Shown piece after piece: positions 19,800-31,001 of a stretch of DNA of 64,000 nucleotides. Source of the stretch: Blepharisma stoltei (lineage: Eukaryota; Ciliophora; Heterotrichea; Heterotrichida; Blepharismidae); NCBI GenBank assembly GCA_914767885.1, contig CAJZBQ010000027.1:248001-312000 (forward strand), in the 5' to 3' direction. A model generated the notes under the pieces. It made no database searches. It saw nothing but the letters and a program-made list of their open reading frames with translations, and had not been told where the DNA came from. Each line of letters begins with the position of its first letter. Within the stretch, counting starts at the first letter, position 1. The position numbers were made by a program, and so were the translations under genes.

Positions 19800-20516
19800 C
19801 TATGACCGTATTTTTTTGATCACACTCTTCCTAATCCCTTCTTTTCCGACACTTTTAAAATGTTTTTTATCATTGAATTTCGGAGTTTCCTCAATATTTT
19901 TTTCATCGCACTCGACTATTTCTAATTTAAGCTGCTCTATCACCTCTTTTTGCTTGAGCCTAATATTTTCCGATCTTTCAAACGACTGCATCAAAATATT
20001 ATAATCTTCTTGCAGCCTTGCAAATTTCATTTGTAAATCTTCCTTATGATTTAATTTTTTTCTCAAAAGTTCGTTTTCCTTTCTTTTTTGTATGTTTTTT
20101 TGCCTTTCAGAGAACAGTTCAGCTTTAAAGCTATCAGACTTTTTAGTTAATGGGATATCTTTTGAGCTGCTTGAAGTCGACATAATGCTCCTTTCCATCT
20201 CTTCAATTTCTAATTCAGATTTATGGATGCTTCGAAGAATCAATTCAGATGGAGATTCAGACCGATAACGAGAAGAACTTTTTGATCTTTTATGGGTTTG
20301 GGAATTTTGCACTCTTGATTCAAGAATAGCAATTTTATCTTGCATGCCCTCCAAATCAGATTTAAATATTTGTTGGGTGCTTTGGTCAGAAATAAAAGAG
20401 TTAGATATAGGTATTTCTGTAAATTTCTCTGGAGATTGATTAAAAGATTCAATTCCTTTGTCGAGGATAGAGTTCAGACGCTCTTCTTGATCAGCTGAAA
20501 GTTCAAAGCTAAACAT
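19800..20516 (-). CDS. Coiled-coil protein, hypothetical
   Basis: 238 residues: a Ser-rich N-terminal half (QTHKRSKSSSRYRSESPSEL) and a C-terminal coiled coil (NEL LRKKLNHKEDLQMKFARL; RLKQKEVIEQLKLEIVE). No known domain. Convergent with the upstream ubiquilin-like gene. Confidence 0.68.
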   Translation of the reverse strand: MFSFELSADQEERLNSILDKGIESFNQSPEKFTEIPISNSFISDQSTQQIFKSDLEGMQDKIAILESRVQNSQTHKRSKSSSRYRSESPSELILRSIHKSELEIEEMERSIMSTSSSSKDIPLTKKSDSFKAELFSERQKNIQKRKENELLRKKLNHKEDLQMKFARLQEDYNILMQSFERSENIRLKQKEVIEQLKLEIVECDEKNIEETPKFNDKKHFKSVGKEGIRKSVIKKIRS

Positions 20517-20519
20517 ATT

Positions 20520-20940
20520 TTTAAATAATAAGAAACTATAATCATTTTTAGCATGCCTATAGAGTTAAACAAAGATCCTTCTTTTTAATTCAATTTAAGA
20601 ATTTCCATCAAAAATCTTAAAATTAAAATTAACTATCCCTTTGTTTATTTTCCAATTATTATTCAGTTTTATAAACTAAGTTTTACTTTATAGCTTAATT
20701 CAAGTATAGAATACTTACTCAAAATATTTTTTAAAATATAAAAATTTATGAATTATTTAACTCAAAGGCAATCAACTTGGTCAAGCTTCTTATTTAAAAG
20801 CTATGAATATTTGATTTGAATTGGAAAATTATTAAATTTTGTAAATTATTAGTCAGTCTCCAAGGCATTTTACTGTCCATTATAATTCTAGACTTATTGT
20901 CATAAAATGTCTTCATAATGAGTTATATATATACATACTC
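20520..20940. other. Intergenic, nothing recognised
   Basis: About 420 bp of AT-rich sequence between divergent genes; probably holds both promoters. No repeat class recognised. Confidence 0.5.
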
Positions 20941-20945
20941 TGTAA

Positions 20946-21887
20946 ATGATAAATAACCAGGAAAATTTATCCAGATCAGAGCTATTTAGGAGATCATTGC
21001 TTCAAATATCAAAAAATAATAAAGTCCTTCCCTATTGCAATAGCCCTGAATCATCTTTTCAAAGTATTAAAAGCAACCTAAATTCAGAAAAATTATGTAA
21101 GATTTGTTTCGACTCTGAAACAGAAACTCATACTCTAATAGCACCATGCCAGTGCTCTGGCTCTGTAAAATATATTCACCAAGAATGCCTAAAGGTATGG
21201 TTGGTGTCAAAAAATGAGGATTTAGCCCATACTAAATGTGAACTTTGTAAAACTCCATATATAATGACATATGATATATCAGTTAAATGCAGGCCACCTA
21301 AACAGCGCCTTGATGCGTCCAAGAATGTTGTAACAATCATTCTATTTGTTTTGTTTATACTGGTTCTTCTTATTTTACTATTAATAAGTGGAAATGTAGT
21401 TCATTTTAAAGGAAATTGAGAGTCTGTTTACAAAAGTTGTTTCTACACCTTATGTGCTTTTTTTGATGCTGTTATACTTTTAGCAATTCTCAAGATCCAA
21501 AAAGAATCATGTATGGAAAACACACTTAGTAATTGGAAAATATTAGATTATGAGAATAATAGAAAGGATACAGAAAATAAATACTTAAAAGCTGAAAATT
21601 CAAACCCTGACTTGCATGGCCATACAGTTTATAAAATCCCTGAAAATATTATGGTTTCAGGCAAGAGAGTCAAAACACCTTCAATCATAGCCAAAATGCA
21701 GCCAATTTTTCGAAATGGAAATATTTCTGGATACAGCCAGCAATTCATTAAATCTGATTTTCTGCAAATAGAAAGAGCCAAAGATATAATGCTTCATACC
21801 GAGCCTTCTTCAATGTATTTGAAATCTTGCCCCAGTGAAAAATGCATATCTGCAAATGAGCCAGCAAATTCTCAGCCTGCAATATAA
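20946..21887 (+). CDS. RING-CH (MARCH-type) membrane E3 ligase
   Basis: 313 residues once TGA at 21418-21420 is Trp (HFKGNWESVYKSC). RING-CH finger at about residues 52-105: CKICFDSETETHTLIAPCQC, YIHQECLKVWL, CELCKTPY, the C4HC3 arrangement of MARCH ligases. Two transmembrane helices follow (VVTIILFVLFILVLLILLL; FYTLCAFFDAVILLAIL), then a cytosolic tail. MARCH enzymes ubiquitinate membrane proteins for turnover. Confidence 0.88.
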
Positions 21888-21913
21888 AAGTTATTAATTC
21901 TTAATTATAAATA

Positions 21914-22927
21914 ATGGAATTACTCAATCCAAATAAATTTTTAGGGTGCTTAGGAAGTCCCTATGAAAGCGTTTGTGAATGTATGACTCTTAAAACAGCT
22001 GTAATTCACTTGGCAATTATTGATGTCATAATTGGAATTCTAAGATTACTCTATCTTATCATGACACTTAATGGATTTTTTGGTCACTATATTTCTTTGG
22101 TCAACATTTCATCCAGCTTTATTGATATAATTTCCATAGTATGTATAGTTTTTGCTATTACAGGAGGCATATCTGGAATGACGAAGATTAAATCAGAAAA
22201 AATCCACCAATACAGTGCTTTCAAGATTTTTGAATTTATTGCAATAACCATTCTTACTTTGATATTTTCAATCTCACAATGCTATACAATAGATGGGAAA
22301 TGTAAAGACTTCGGATTTCTTGTGTTTGGGCTTTTATTCTGTAGATTCGTATATATGTTTGCTATTAAAGTTATATGGAGTGCAGATGTGAAAATGAGGT
22401 CTAATGAAGTAATACTTGTATTGCATGGAAAAGATGCACCAGTTTACACATTGCATGCTCAACAAGAAGAATAATAAAATGATTATGCACAGAAATGGTT
22501 TAATCTATAAACGTTTCCTCCTCCACGAATTTTATAATTATGGGGTTCGGTTTATCTGGTAAAATGTCAAATATGACTCACCGTATAAGGTAAGCCACTT
22601 GGCCCGAATTCTAGGGCGCATAATAGTTTTACCGCTTACACACCCGAAGAGGGCGACCCTTAGGCGGAACACGAGCAGGAGTCAAGTCTAGAGTGAGGCC
22701 AATGAGAACAGTGGGGGCTTTCTTGCCCTCTGGTGGGTATTCTGGAATGTTTGCTGGACAAGAAGGCTGTCGACGTCATCAACTGGGGAGCTAAAAGGGA
22801 GGTTTCGATATGCTCCATGGAGAAGAGAATACCACTTTAAAAACCTGGGTAATTATCGTTAATTAATGCTCAACAAGAAATTGGAACATATCAGCCTCCT
22901 AATGCATATGAAGAAATCGATTTATAA
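21914..22927 (+). CDS. Four-TM protein, C-terminus split by a retroposon-like element
   Basis: Four hydrophobic segments (ILRLLYLIMTLNGFFGHYI region, IDIISIVCIVFAITGG, IAITILTLIFSI, FLVFGLLFCRFVYMFAI) and Cys-rich N-terminus. As read here it ends HAQQEE-stop, but the same repeat ATGCTCAACAAGAA reappears at 22865 and continues HAQQEIGTYQPPNAYEEIDL-stop, the likely somatic ending. No family recognised. 26 bp after the MARCH-type gene. Confidence 0.7.
22469..22864 (+). mobile_element. GC-rich retroposon-like element (class C) in four-TM gene
   Basis: 396 bp between 14-bp direct repeats ATGCTCAACAAGAA (22455-22468, 22865-22878). Contains GGGGTTCGGTTT near its left part, shared with the element at 56076, and ends GTTAATTA. 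The duplication has no TA, so a TA-to-TA excision cannot restore the frame neatly. Confidence 0.78.
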
Positions 22928-22969
22928 AAAATTAATATAAATTATGCATAAAGTTATGTGTTGAATTGC

Positions 22970-23782
22970 TTATTTGGTCAAATAATTTGCTGCAATATCC
23001 AATTCTTTTTTCAATATAGAATTTTCCCATAGATCGCGCTGTTTACCCTTGATTTGCCCACTGTGGAAATTTTTTGGTTCGACCAGTACCATATGGTTTG
23101 GTCAAACCAAAAAATTTTCCTCATGGGCAAATCAAAGGCAAACAGCGCCATCTATGGGAAATTTCTATATTGCATTATTCTTTTCAAGCTCTTCTAAATG
23201 AGCTTTTAAACTCCCTAAAACATATTGATAATAATTTATGATAGACTCGCCCCCATTCAGAACTTTACTTAAATTTTCATACTCAAGAGCTAAAGGCCAG
23301 TAATATTCGCAAGCACAGTTAAGTTCTTCCTCAAGCAATTGTTTTTGTCTGCTATCTCTGTCAATATTATCCAATAAATTCCCAATTTCATTTTCTTTGT
23401 TTTCACATGAATTATTCCTTATATTTTTATTTATCTGTTCAATTTTGCTTTTAAGTTCATCAATATCTTCTTTAGTTTTTCGTTTTTCCTCTTCTATCTC
23501 AAAAAGCTTCATCTAAGTTAAATATACCGAAAGTTTAGCTGACTTGTTATAATAGTCATTATAGTGGATTTTTTCATCATTATGCTGCTCCTTTAATTGA
23601 GTAAATTCGTCTGATAAGTTTTCTGTAGTTGGAAGTATTTCTATGCTTTCTTCTTTTGCTATCTTTAAACTAATGGTTCAAGTTCTTGGCTTAATCTTTA
23701 TCTCATACAAACGCTGCATTAAAAGTGGATTTTTTATTTTTAAAGGCTTAGGGATTGGAGAGTTCGAGCAAATGTTTCCCAT
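22970..23782 (-). CDS. Lipidated coiled-coil protein, split by intron and palindromic IES
   Basis: Starts MGNICSNSPIPKPLKIKNP: Gly2 and Cys5 suggest N-myristoylation and palmitoylation. A 15-nt intron (23513-23527) joins KSAKLS to MKLFEIEEEKRK. Coiled coil follows (TKEDIDELKSKIEQINKN). A palindromic IES at 23015-23167 interrupts the end; after removal the frame reads EKNNAILKKELDIAANYLTK-stop. Function unknown. Confidence 0.78.
23015..23167. other. Palindromic IES
   Basis: About 153 bp from TA 23015-23016 to TA 23168-23169. The arms TATAGAATTTTCCCATAGAT and ATCTATGGGAAATTTCTATA are inverted, and the inner parts (GCGCTGTTTACC...GATTTGCCCA / TGGGCAAATC...AAACAGCGC) also pair, so nearly the whole insert is a hairpin with a short central loop (ACCATATGGT). 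Excision restores the host gene. Confidence 0.88.
23513..23527 (-). other. 15-nt intron
   Basis: Minus-strand GTATATTTAACTTAG, GT...AG, containing an in-frame TAG. Removal links the N-terminal MGNICSN exon to the coiled coil. Confidence 0.8.
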
Positions 23783-23864
23783 TTATTCATTATATTTAAT
23801 GGAAATCTATAAAATGCCATTGATTAATCGAAACTATTTTTTATTATCCCTAACATTGTATTAT

Positions 23865-26707
23865 TTATCTAATAGGGACTTCAGGGACAAAGTTGGTATT
23901 CCTAGCTGGGTTAAAAGCTTCAGAGCATTTCGCCATTGTTGGAGAAGCACGAGAAATGGCGTCTGTCATATAAAAGTTATCAATAAAATCGCTTATGACT
24001 GTCTTGTTTACTTCACCTTTCACAGGGACTGTATGCCAGCTTAAACTGTAAGGCTCAACATAGTCATACTTAATCAAATGTGGAGCAAGCTCAGCGATTC
24101 TGTACCTTATTTCTTGCAAATTGTCATAAGGCAGTGTTTGGCCTAGCACCTCACTGAGTGCTCTGAGGATTTCCCAATCAGCTTTAGCTTGTCCTGGAGC
24201 AGGTATTGCTTTTTTGCCTAGACTGGCTCTATATATTAAAATGGCGTGAGAAATAACCCACTCTCTTAACACTATAGTTAGGGAAAACCAAGGACCTTGT
24301 GGAAGGGAGGATGGCGTTCGGTAATGTGCTTCTGGCCAGTTTTTCCTTGGTTTGGTAAAGTGTGATGTCGGATAAAGTCGCAGCTCATTCCAAGACGAGG
24401 TTTTTCCTCTGAGGAAGATGGAGGTTTGGTTTTGGAAAGGGAAAGCCCAGAGCAGAGTGCTTGAGACTATCGAGTCATTTCCTACGTGATACTGGGAGTT
24501 GCTCCCTGGGCAAGAATCTTGGCTGACACCTTGGCCATAAAATTCGTTTTTTTTTTATTTCTGGAAGGGCAACTCAAATAAGACATACAGCACAGCGATC
24601 TATCCCTCTACACTCCAATTAGTGTGCGAGACCATTTCTGGATGAGCATAGCCGATAGATTTTTGCAATGGATAGTGCCATTAGCCTATGAATTGATCAC
24701 TGATTCCATATTTCGGTTCGGCCAAATATTTTTTGGCCAAAATTTAAGCAGATCCAACCAAAAATAACTTTGACCGATTGACCGAACCAAAATATGGATT
24801 CAGCGACTAATTCATAGGCTAATGGCGCTATCCATGACAAAAATCTATATGCAGACTGCAGGCAATCGCGAAGCAAGTTGGAGATAAATACCCATTCGTG
24901 ATATCACAGAGAGCTTTTCATAATCTTAACTAATAGCTAATCCTAGACTTACTCTTCCATCAGTATTCACATAAGACCCTGACTTTTCTACATAGGAAGC
25001 TCCAGGGAGAATTAAATTGGCTCTAGACGCTCCTTCATCTCCATGAGTTCCTTGATATACCACAAAAGCATCATCTGGGATTTCATCAGGTTTGAAATTA
25101 TCAGCTCCTAATAAATACATAAACTTTGGCTTAGCTTTAGGGTCATATTCGCTGGTGATTCCAACCTCCAATGCAGCAACAGTGCCTACTTCATTATGTA
25201 GCACATTATATCCGTTCCAGTTCGACTCTGGTTTAATTACATTGTATTTCTTTGCAATTTCTTGGATTACGGAGTTCACAGCTTCCCCATCTTCTCTTTT
25301 CAGCACATTTGCTCCTACCAAAATCATTGGGAATTTTGCTTTTTCTAATGTTTTTGCAAATGGGTGGGTTCCTTTTAATAAATCAGTTAACGCTGACGTG
25401 GAGGTTCCCAAGTGGGTGTGGTCATAAGTTAAATAGTCATCAGTTCCAATAAGTCCTACATTTAAGCCATTCAAGACAGTTGCTTTTCTAACTCTTGCAT
25501 TTATAACAGGAGAATCAAGCCTTAAATTGGCTCCAATTACAAGTAGCAAGTCAGCTTCTTCAATTCCAGAAATTCTGGAGTTCATCAAATAGTTGTTTCT
25601 GAAATCAGGGCTGAGTTTGACTCCATTCTTTTTAGCGTCAATATTTTCACATCCAAGCTTATACATCAAATCTCTAAATGCAACAACTGCTTCAACGTCC
25701 ATAAATTCACCAATGATTCCTACCATATCATTTCCTGATGTCTTTGAAACCTCTTCAGCTAGAACTTCTAGGGCATCTTTCCAAGTAAGTTCTTCATAGC
25801 TGCCATCAGCCTTTTTCTTTAAGCAAGCATTTAGTCTTTGTCTTTTCAAGCCATCAAAAGCATGGCGTGACCTATCATGAATCCACTCCTCATTGACTTC
25901 TTCATGGAGCCTTGGAAGCACCCTTTTGACTTCTCCACCTTTGCAGCTGATTTCAATTGACGGAGTAATTGAGTCTGTAGGGTCAATTGACATAACATTT
26001 CTCAGTTCCCAAGGCCTGGCAGTAAAAGCATAAGGAGCATTCGTCAAAGCTCCAACTGGGCACAAATCTACCAAGTTTCCTGAAAGCTCACTGTGCACCA
26101 TTTTTTCCACATAGGTCCCGACCTCAGTTTCTCTGCCTCTTCCAGTTGTTCCAAGAATTGGAATTCCTGCGACTTCTTCATAAAACCTTATGCAGCGGGT
26201 GCAGTGGATGCATCTTGTCATTACTGTAGCAACAAGTGGGCCGTAATTTTTATCCTCCACAGCTCTCTTGTATTCCATGAACCTTCCAATTTTGTAGCCA
26301 TAAAGCGCTGATTGGTCTTGTAGGTCGCATTCGCCTCCTTGGTCGCAAATAGGACAGTCTAGCGGATGGTTTGCAAGCAAAAATTCCATAACACCTCCTC
26401 TGGCATTATACGTCTTTTCTGACTTGGTGTTAATTCTCATGCCTGGAGAAACTGGCATAGAGCAGGCTGTCATCACTTTGGGCATTTTTTCGATTTCTAC
26501 AATGCACATTCTGCAGTTCCCGGAGACTGCCAGTCGTTCATGAAAGCAGAAGTGGGGAACCACGACACCAGCTTTTTGGCAAGCTTGGAGGATGGAGTAG
26601 TCGGGAGCTACTGACACTGGTGTTCCGTCGACAAAGACTTCGATGTTGTTCAGTAGCCGAGATGATGTCTTGAAATGACGAGAAATCTTCTGGCAAAGTT
26701 TAAGCAT
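23865..26707 (-). CDS. NDUFS1: NADH-ubiquinone oxidoreductase 75-kDa subunit (NDUFS1/NuoG), split by large IES
   Basis: Complex I subunit of the mitochondrial inner membrane that carries three Fe-S clusters. Visible ligands: the 2Fe-2S region (GVVVPHFCFHERLAVSGNCR, CRMCIVEIEK), HPLDCPICDQGGECDLQD, and the 4Fe-4S motif MTRCIHCTRCIRF. The N-terminus (MLKLCQKISRHFKTSSRLLN) is a basic mitochondrial presequence. A GC-rich IES at 24275-24933 cuts the C-terminal part; removal gives SLGLAIVLREWVISHAILI in frame, ending with the conserved DWEILRALSEVLG region. About 730 residues, the usual length. Confidence 0.95.
24275..24933. mobile_element. GC-rich IES with nested palindrome in NDUFS1
   Basis: About 659 bp from TA 24275 to TA 24934. 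Shares GGTTTGGTTTTGGAAAGGGA and the end CTTTTCATAATCTTAACTAA with the element at 51456, so it belongs to class C, although no long target-site duplication is evident. Inside it, 24650-24870 is a large palindrome (TTAGCCTATGAATT...AATTCATAGGCTAA; TGGATAGTGCC/GGCGCTATCCA). Confidence 0.82.
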
Positions 26708-26844
26708 TTTATAAGAATTTAGGAGTTTATTTGAATTATCGGAATTCTTAGAGACAGTGGGAGATTGATTAATTACTGGAAATTTTTGGTGCGTGCTTAA
26801 AGAATAGGAAAGATAATGAGAAATGTATAAATAAATAAACCATT

Positions 26845-28361
26845 ATGAGCATCCCTATAACAGAAGGGAGTTATTCTCTGCTTTGGGATAGAGAAAACTC
26901 ATTTAAGCTGCATAAAAAACGCTTAGATGAGATCAAAAAGAAAAACTCGAGAAAATCGAGTAAATCAAGCTTTGATGCTAACTCCCCCCCCCCTCCGTGA
27001 GCGAACAAAACCATTAGAAAAATCGCCATTTTTTGACCAAAAACCCACCCTCCGTGAGTGAACAATAATTTTTTTAATAGAAAAAATTTTAATGGAAAAA
27101 AATTTTGATATATAAGTGATAATTAGTATAATGAAATCTAGAGCTAATTCTGTTTAATTTTAAACAAATTGCGTTTTAAAACATAAATTTTGCAAATTAA
27201 ATTAATATTTGCTTCCCAATTTTTGCAAATTAGGATTTTTTTTAAATTTCGAAAAAAAAATATTTTTTATAAAATTTATATATAAATTTTTTTTAAAAAA
27301 AAAAAAATTAATCCCCCTCCGTGAGCGAACAAAATTTTTTTGTTCGCTCACGGAGGGGGGGGGGGGAGTAAGAAACATTGTTTGTTGAAAGAAAAGACAA
27401 GGGCGTTCCTTGAGCAAGAAAAAGCTGATGAAATTAATAAGCAGAACCAGAAATTTCTTGATAAATTGAATGCGATAAAGTTAGGCAAAAATAATGTAAT
27501 TGTTATGCTATTTAAATTAAGTGCAAAAAACTGTTGTATTGAGCAAAGAAATTAGATATTCACTATAAAAGGCGTACACAGAAACATTCATCAAGCTCGA
27601 AAGATCTCAATGAGAGCAAGAGCCTTATTTTACTAGCTCCTTCTACCTTAAATTAGAATAAAAAAACTATATAAATTCAAAAGGGTTAATTTTTTTGTAA
27701 ATATTGATTATAAAATTTATCGACTCAAAATGCTAACTTTGTTTAAATAGCATCCTAGTTCACTTACCCATTATATTAGGTAAATTTTCAACTCGGCGAC
27801 ACTAAATTGAGTATTAAAGCAATTAGCATTATTATTTTACTAAACGAAAAAGAGAATCTGAAAGAATATCATATGAAAATGAAATGCTAGTAAAACGGCT
27901 CTCTGATCAGCCTTCAAATGTTTCTCGCCAAAAACTTATTGAGGAATATGAACAGGTATATCTAATTTCATTGATAAACTAAAAAATGAGCGTAATATTT
28001 CCAATTTACATTATATATAAAAATGTATATAGAAAAATATAAAAATGCAATTTCCAGAACAAAATTGCATGAAAAACTCAAAAAGCTTGCAAATTTTGAA
28101 GGGAGATATAATCATTTACCACCACTTGATGAAGATAAAAGTGAAACAGGCAATTTTGCATCTATGTCTAGGTCTCATTCAGTGCTACCAAAAGATCATT
28201 CTAAAAAGAAAGATTTTTCAATGACTGATAGGATTTCATTAAAGAGCAATAATAGAGAAAGAAAAAGCTCAACTCAAACTGATTTTCAATCTAAGACCCA
28301 AAGAGGTAAATCTCTTACTGCTAAGTCTATGCTCAAACAAGGATTAATTGCATTCTTTTAA
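26845..28361 (+). CDS. CFAP97/Hemingway-like ciliary protein, split by four inserts
   Basis: Starts MSIPITEGSYSLLWDRENSF. Four inserts must be removed: a class A MITE (26979-27368), 27497-27552, a class B insert (27626-27840) and 27957-28029. The joined protein reads SSFDAKKHCLLKEKTRAFLE, LGKNNVDIHYKRRTQKHSSS, SLKRKRESERISYENEMLVK and LIEEYEQVEKYKNAISRTKL. Short helices with ENEMLVKRLSDQPS...EKYKNAIS recall the CFAP97 (KIAA1430/Hemingway) domain of axoneme proteins. The tail is Ser/Lys-rich. Family call is moderate, structure of the gene is well supported. Confidence 0.7.
26979..27368. mobile_element. Full-length class A MITE IES
   Basis: 390 bp, TAA both sides. The left end carries two direct copies of CCTCCGTGAGYGAACAA about 65 bp apart; the right end is a hairpin made of CCTCCGTGAGCGAACAAAA and its inverse. 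Excision joins SSFDA to KKHCLL. Confidence 0.93.
27497..27552. other. 56-bp IES in CFAP97-like gene
   Basis: TA to TA. Removing it joins GKNN to VDIHYKRRTQK; the unspliced frame ends at TAG 27553. No GT...AG intron of 15-16 nt explains the break. Confidence 0.6.
27626..27840. mobile_element. Class B-like IES in CFAP97-like gene
   Basis: 215 bp. TATTTTACTA occurs at both ends (27626 and 27833), and CTCCTTCTACCTTAAATTAGA resembles the class B terminus. Excision joins KSL to KRKRESERISYEN. Confidence 0.65.
27957..28029. other. 73-bp IES in CFAP97-like gene
   Basis: From TA 27957 to TA 28030. Joins EEYEQV to EKYKNAISRTK in frame. Confidence 0.65.
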
Positions 28362-28397
28362 AAAATTTATATTTAGAAAGCAAATAAATTAATATAA

Positions 28398-31001
28398 ATG
28401 AATATTCACTCAGGAAAGTTAGTAAGAAAATTTCTGAAGGTTCTTTTGCTTCTTCAGAAAAAAATGAAAAAAGGACCTCTAAAAGTAGCATCAAGAATAA
28501 AATTTTAAATGTGAACCGAGACTCTATGTATTCTAAAACTCCTGAAATAATTTCAGGAGGTAATATCATTTCCCAAGGCAATAATGTTGAGTTAGTCTCA
28601 CAAGGTTCCAATTCTGAACAAATTTTGGAAAGCTCTAATTACGAGCCTATTTCTCAAAATACTAATATTGAGCCGATATCACAAAACTTTAATACTGAAC
28701 CAACTGTGGAAATTACTAATTACGAGCCTATTTCTGATAGCACTAATGCTGATCTGATCTCGCAAAATTTTAATTTTGAGCCTGTACAAGAAAGTAATAA
28801 ACTTGAGCCTATTTCTCAAAATACTAAACCTGATGTTGCTCAAGAATCTGATATCGACTTAATTTCAGAAAGCATAAATACAGAAACTTTTTCTCAAAAT
28901 ACAGATGCTGAGCAAGCTTTGCAAAGTTTTCATGCTGAGCCAACTTTGCAAATCTCTAATAATAAAAACACTAATGCTGAGCTGATGCACGATCCTAGTG
29001 TTGATCCTATTTCAGAAAGTGAAGATGTTGATCCTATTTCAGAAAGTGTAGACGCTGAGCCTATTTCAGAAAGTGCAGAAGTTGGACCTTTATCTCAGTA
29101 TAATAATGCTGAGCCAGTTTTCCAAAGTTCTAATGCTGGGCCTATTGCTGAAAGTTCTAATATTGAGACTATTACTCAAAGTATTTCACTAGAAGAAATA
29201 TTGTCAATAGAAAAGAATGAAGAGATTTTCAGCAACAAAGAAGATTCCAAATTAAATCTGAAAAGTAAAAGAGGATCAATTTATATGAAGGAAAGTGCAA
29301 AATCAAAAGAGATTTCCAGCAAAGAAAATTCAGAATTAAAGTTCGAAAGTCCTAGGGAATTAATCCATGTGAATGAAAGTGCAAGGTCAAAAGCTTTCAG
29401 TAGCAAAGAAGATTCCAAACTAAAGCTGGAAAGTTCAAGAGAACTAATTCACATGAATGAAAGCGTAGAACATTTGCGCAGCAAAGAAAATTCTAAATTA
29501 GATATAGAAAGCTCGAGGGAATTGATTAATTTAAATGAAAGTGTAGAACCAAAAGAAGTTTTTAGCAGCAAAGAAAATTCGCAAATAGAATCAGGAAGTC
29601 AAAGAAAACAAATTTATATTAACGAAAGTGCAAGGTCTAAAGAAATCTTTAGTAGCAAAGAAAACTTCAAATTAGAGCTGGAAAGTCCAAAGGAATTAAG
29701 TCAAATGAATGAAAGCGTGAAATCAAAAGAAATCTTCAGCAAAAAAAATTCGAAATTAGAGCTGGAAAGTCCTAGGGAATTAATTCATGAAAATGAAAGC
29801 GAAAAATCAGCAATTTTCAGCAATAAAGATTCCAAACTCAAGCTGGAAAGTCCAAATGAATTAATTAATATTGGCGAAAGTGCTAATACTAAAGAAATGT
29901 TCAGCAAAGAAAATTCGAAATTATCTCTGGAAACTCCAAAAGAACTAACCCATATGAACAAAAGTGCTAAATCTAAAGAAATTTTCAACGAAGAAAATTC
30001 TAAATTAGAACTGGAGAGTCCAAAGGGATTAATCCATATGAACGAAAGTGCTAGATCTAAAGAAATTTTCACCAATGAAGAGCTGGAAAGCCCAAGAGAA
30101 ATAATTCATGCAGCGTTAAAAGAAATTTTTGACAACAGTAAAGGCTCCATATTAGAGCTGGAAAGTCCTAGGCAACTAACTCATGTAGAGCCAAAAGAAA
30201 TTTCCAGTAAACAAGATTCAAAATTAGAGATAGAAACTTTAAGAGAAATCCATGAAGAACTAAGAGAAATTTGTAGCAAAGAAGATTCTAAGTTAGATAT
30301 AATCTATTTAGAGCCGAAAGAAAGAATTAGCAAAGAAGATTCCAAATTAGATCTAGAAATCCCAAGAAAATTAATCCTTATGAATGAAGATGTAGAGCCA
30401 AAAGAATTCAGTGTAACTGAAGTTGAGAAAGAGCAAGATTAAATTCTAGAGGGATTATTTCTGCCCTTCGCCGTTAGACGGATAGCTTCGCGTTGATGCT
30501 GACGCTATCCTCATGCCTGCCCATTTCATTCCTGATGTGACCAAAATGGGGATGTAGGAGGTCTCTCGGAGAGATTGCCCTACCCGTATCCTTGGTTTCA
30601 ACGAACGAAAAAACTCCCTAAACCTCTGACAGGTGGGTGAACGCCTCTGCCTCCTCCATGGCCTGCCTGAGCCATATTACAGACTCGGTAATGCTTCCAT
30701 TAAGTACTAAGTGATTTGCCTTAGTGGTACGTATACAAATCAGGGAAAAAAGTTAAGGATCAGCCCTGGACTAAAAAAACACACTCCAAAGAACTACTAG
30801 AATGTGGCTCTTCTCCTCTGGATCCGGATCAACTCTAGGGTAGCTAGAGGCTATGCCAGATCACGCCATTTTTTATAGTCTTTAATAGTTGAAAAAGAAG
30901 AAACTAATTTGCATGAAAATAATAAAGACTATGAAATAAATTACAATGAAAATTCTCAAAGCATACCTCACATTCCTGATGGAGAAGTTGAAGCTAGTTA
31001 G
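28398..31001 (+). CDS. Large low-complexity repeat protein, split by a class C element
   Basis: Starts MNIHSGKLVRKISEGSFASS. Two repeat regions: a Ser/Asn/Pro block with EPISQNTN-type units (about residues 60-250) and a second block of about 25-residue units with the consensus SKEIFSSKENSKLELESPRE followed by LIHMNESA, repeated roughly 15 times with drift. Almost no hydrophobic core, strongly acidic and Lys-rich, so probably disordered or extended. The class C element at about 30440-30887 ends the frame early; beyond it the frame continues VEKEETNLHENNKDYEINYN and stops at 31001. Function unknown. Confidence 0.7.
30440..30887 (-). mobile_element. GC-rich class C element in the repeat-protein gene
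   Basis: About 448 bp, reverse orientation. Homologous to the plus-oriented element at 32634 (shared GTTGATCCGGA, GAGGAGAAGAGCCACATT). Flanked by similar sequence GTTGAGAAAGAGCAA / GTTGAAAAAGAAGAA, perhaps a diverged duplication, but the gene is repetitive so this is less certain. Confidence 0.7.

Noticed and set aside
24650-24870. Palindrome as a transcription terminator
   Set aside because: It is nested inside an IES within an exon and far larger than any terminator; similar palindromes excise elsewhere.
25092-26311. Several plus-strand open frames
   Set aside because: All lie antisense to NDUFS1, whose Fe-S motifs fix the coding strand.
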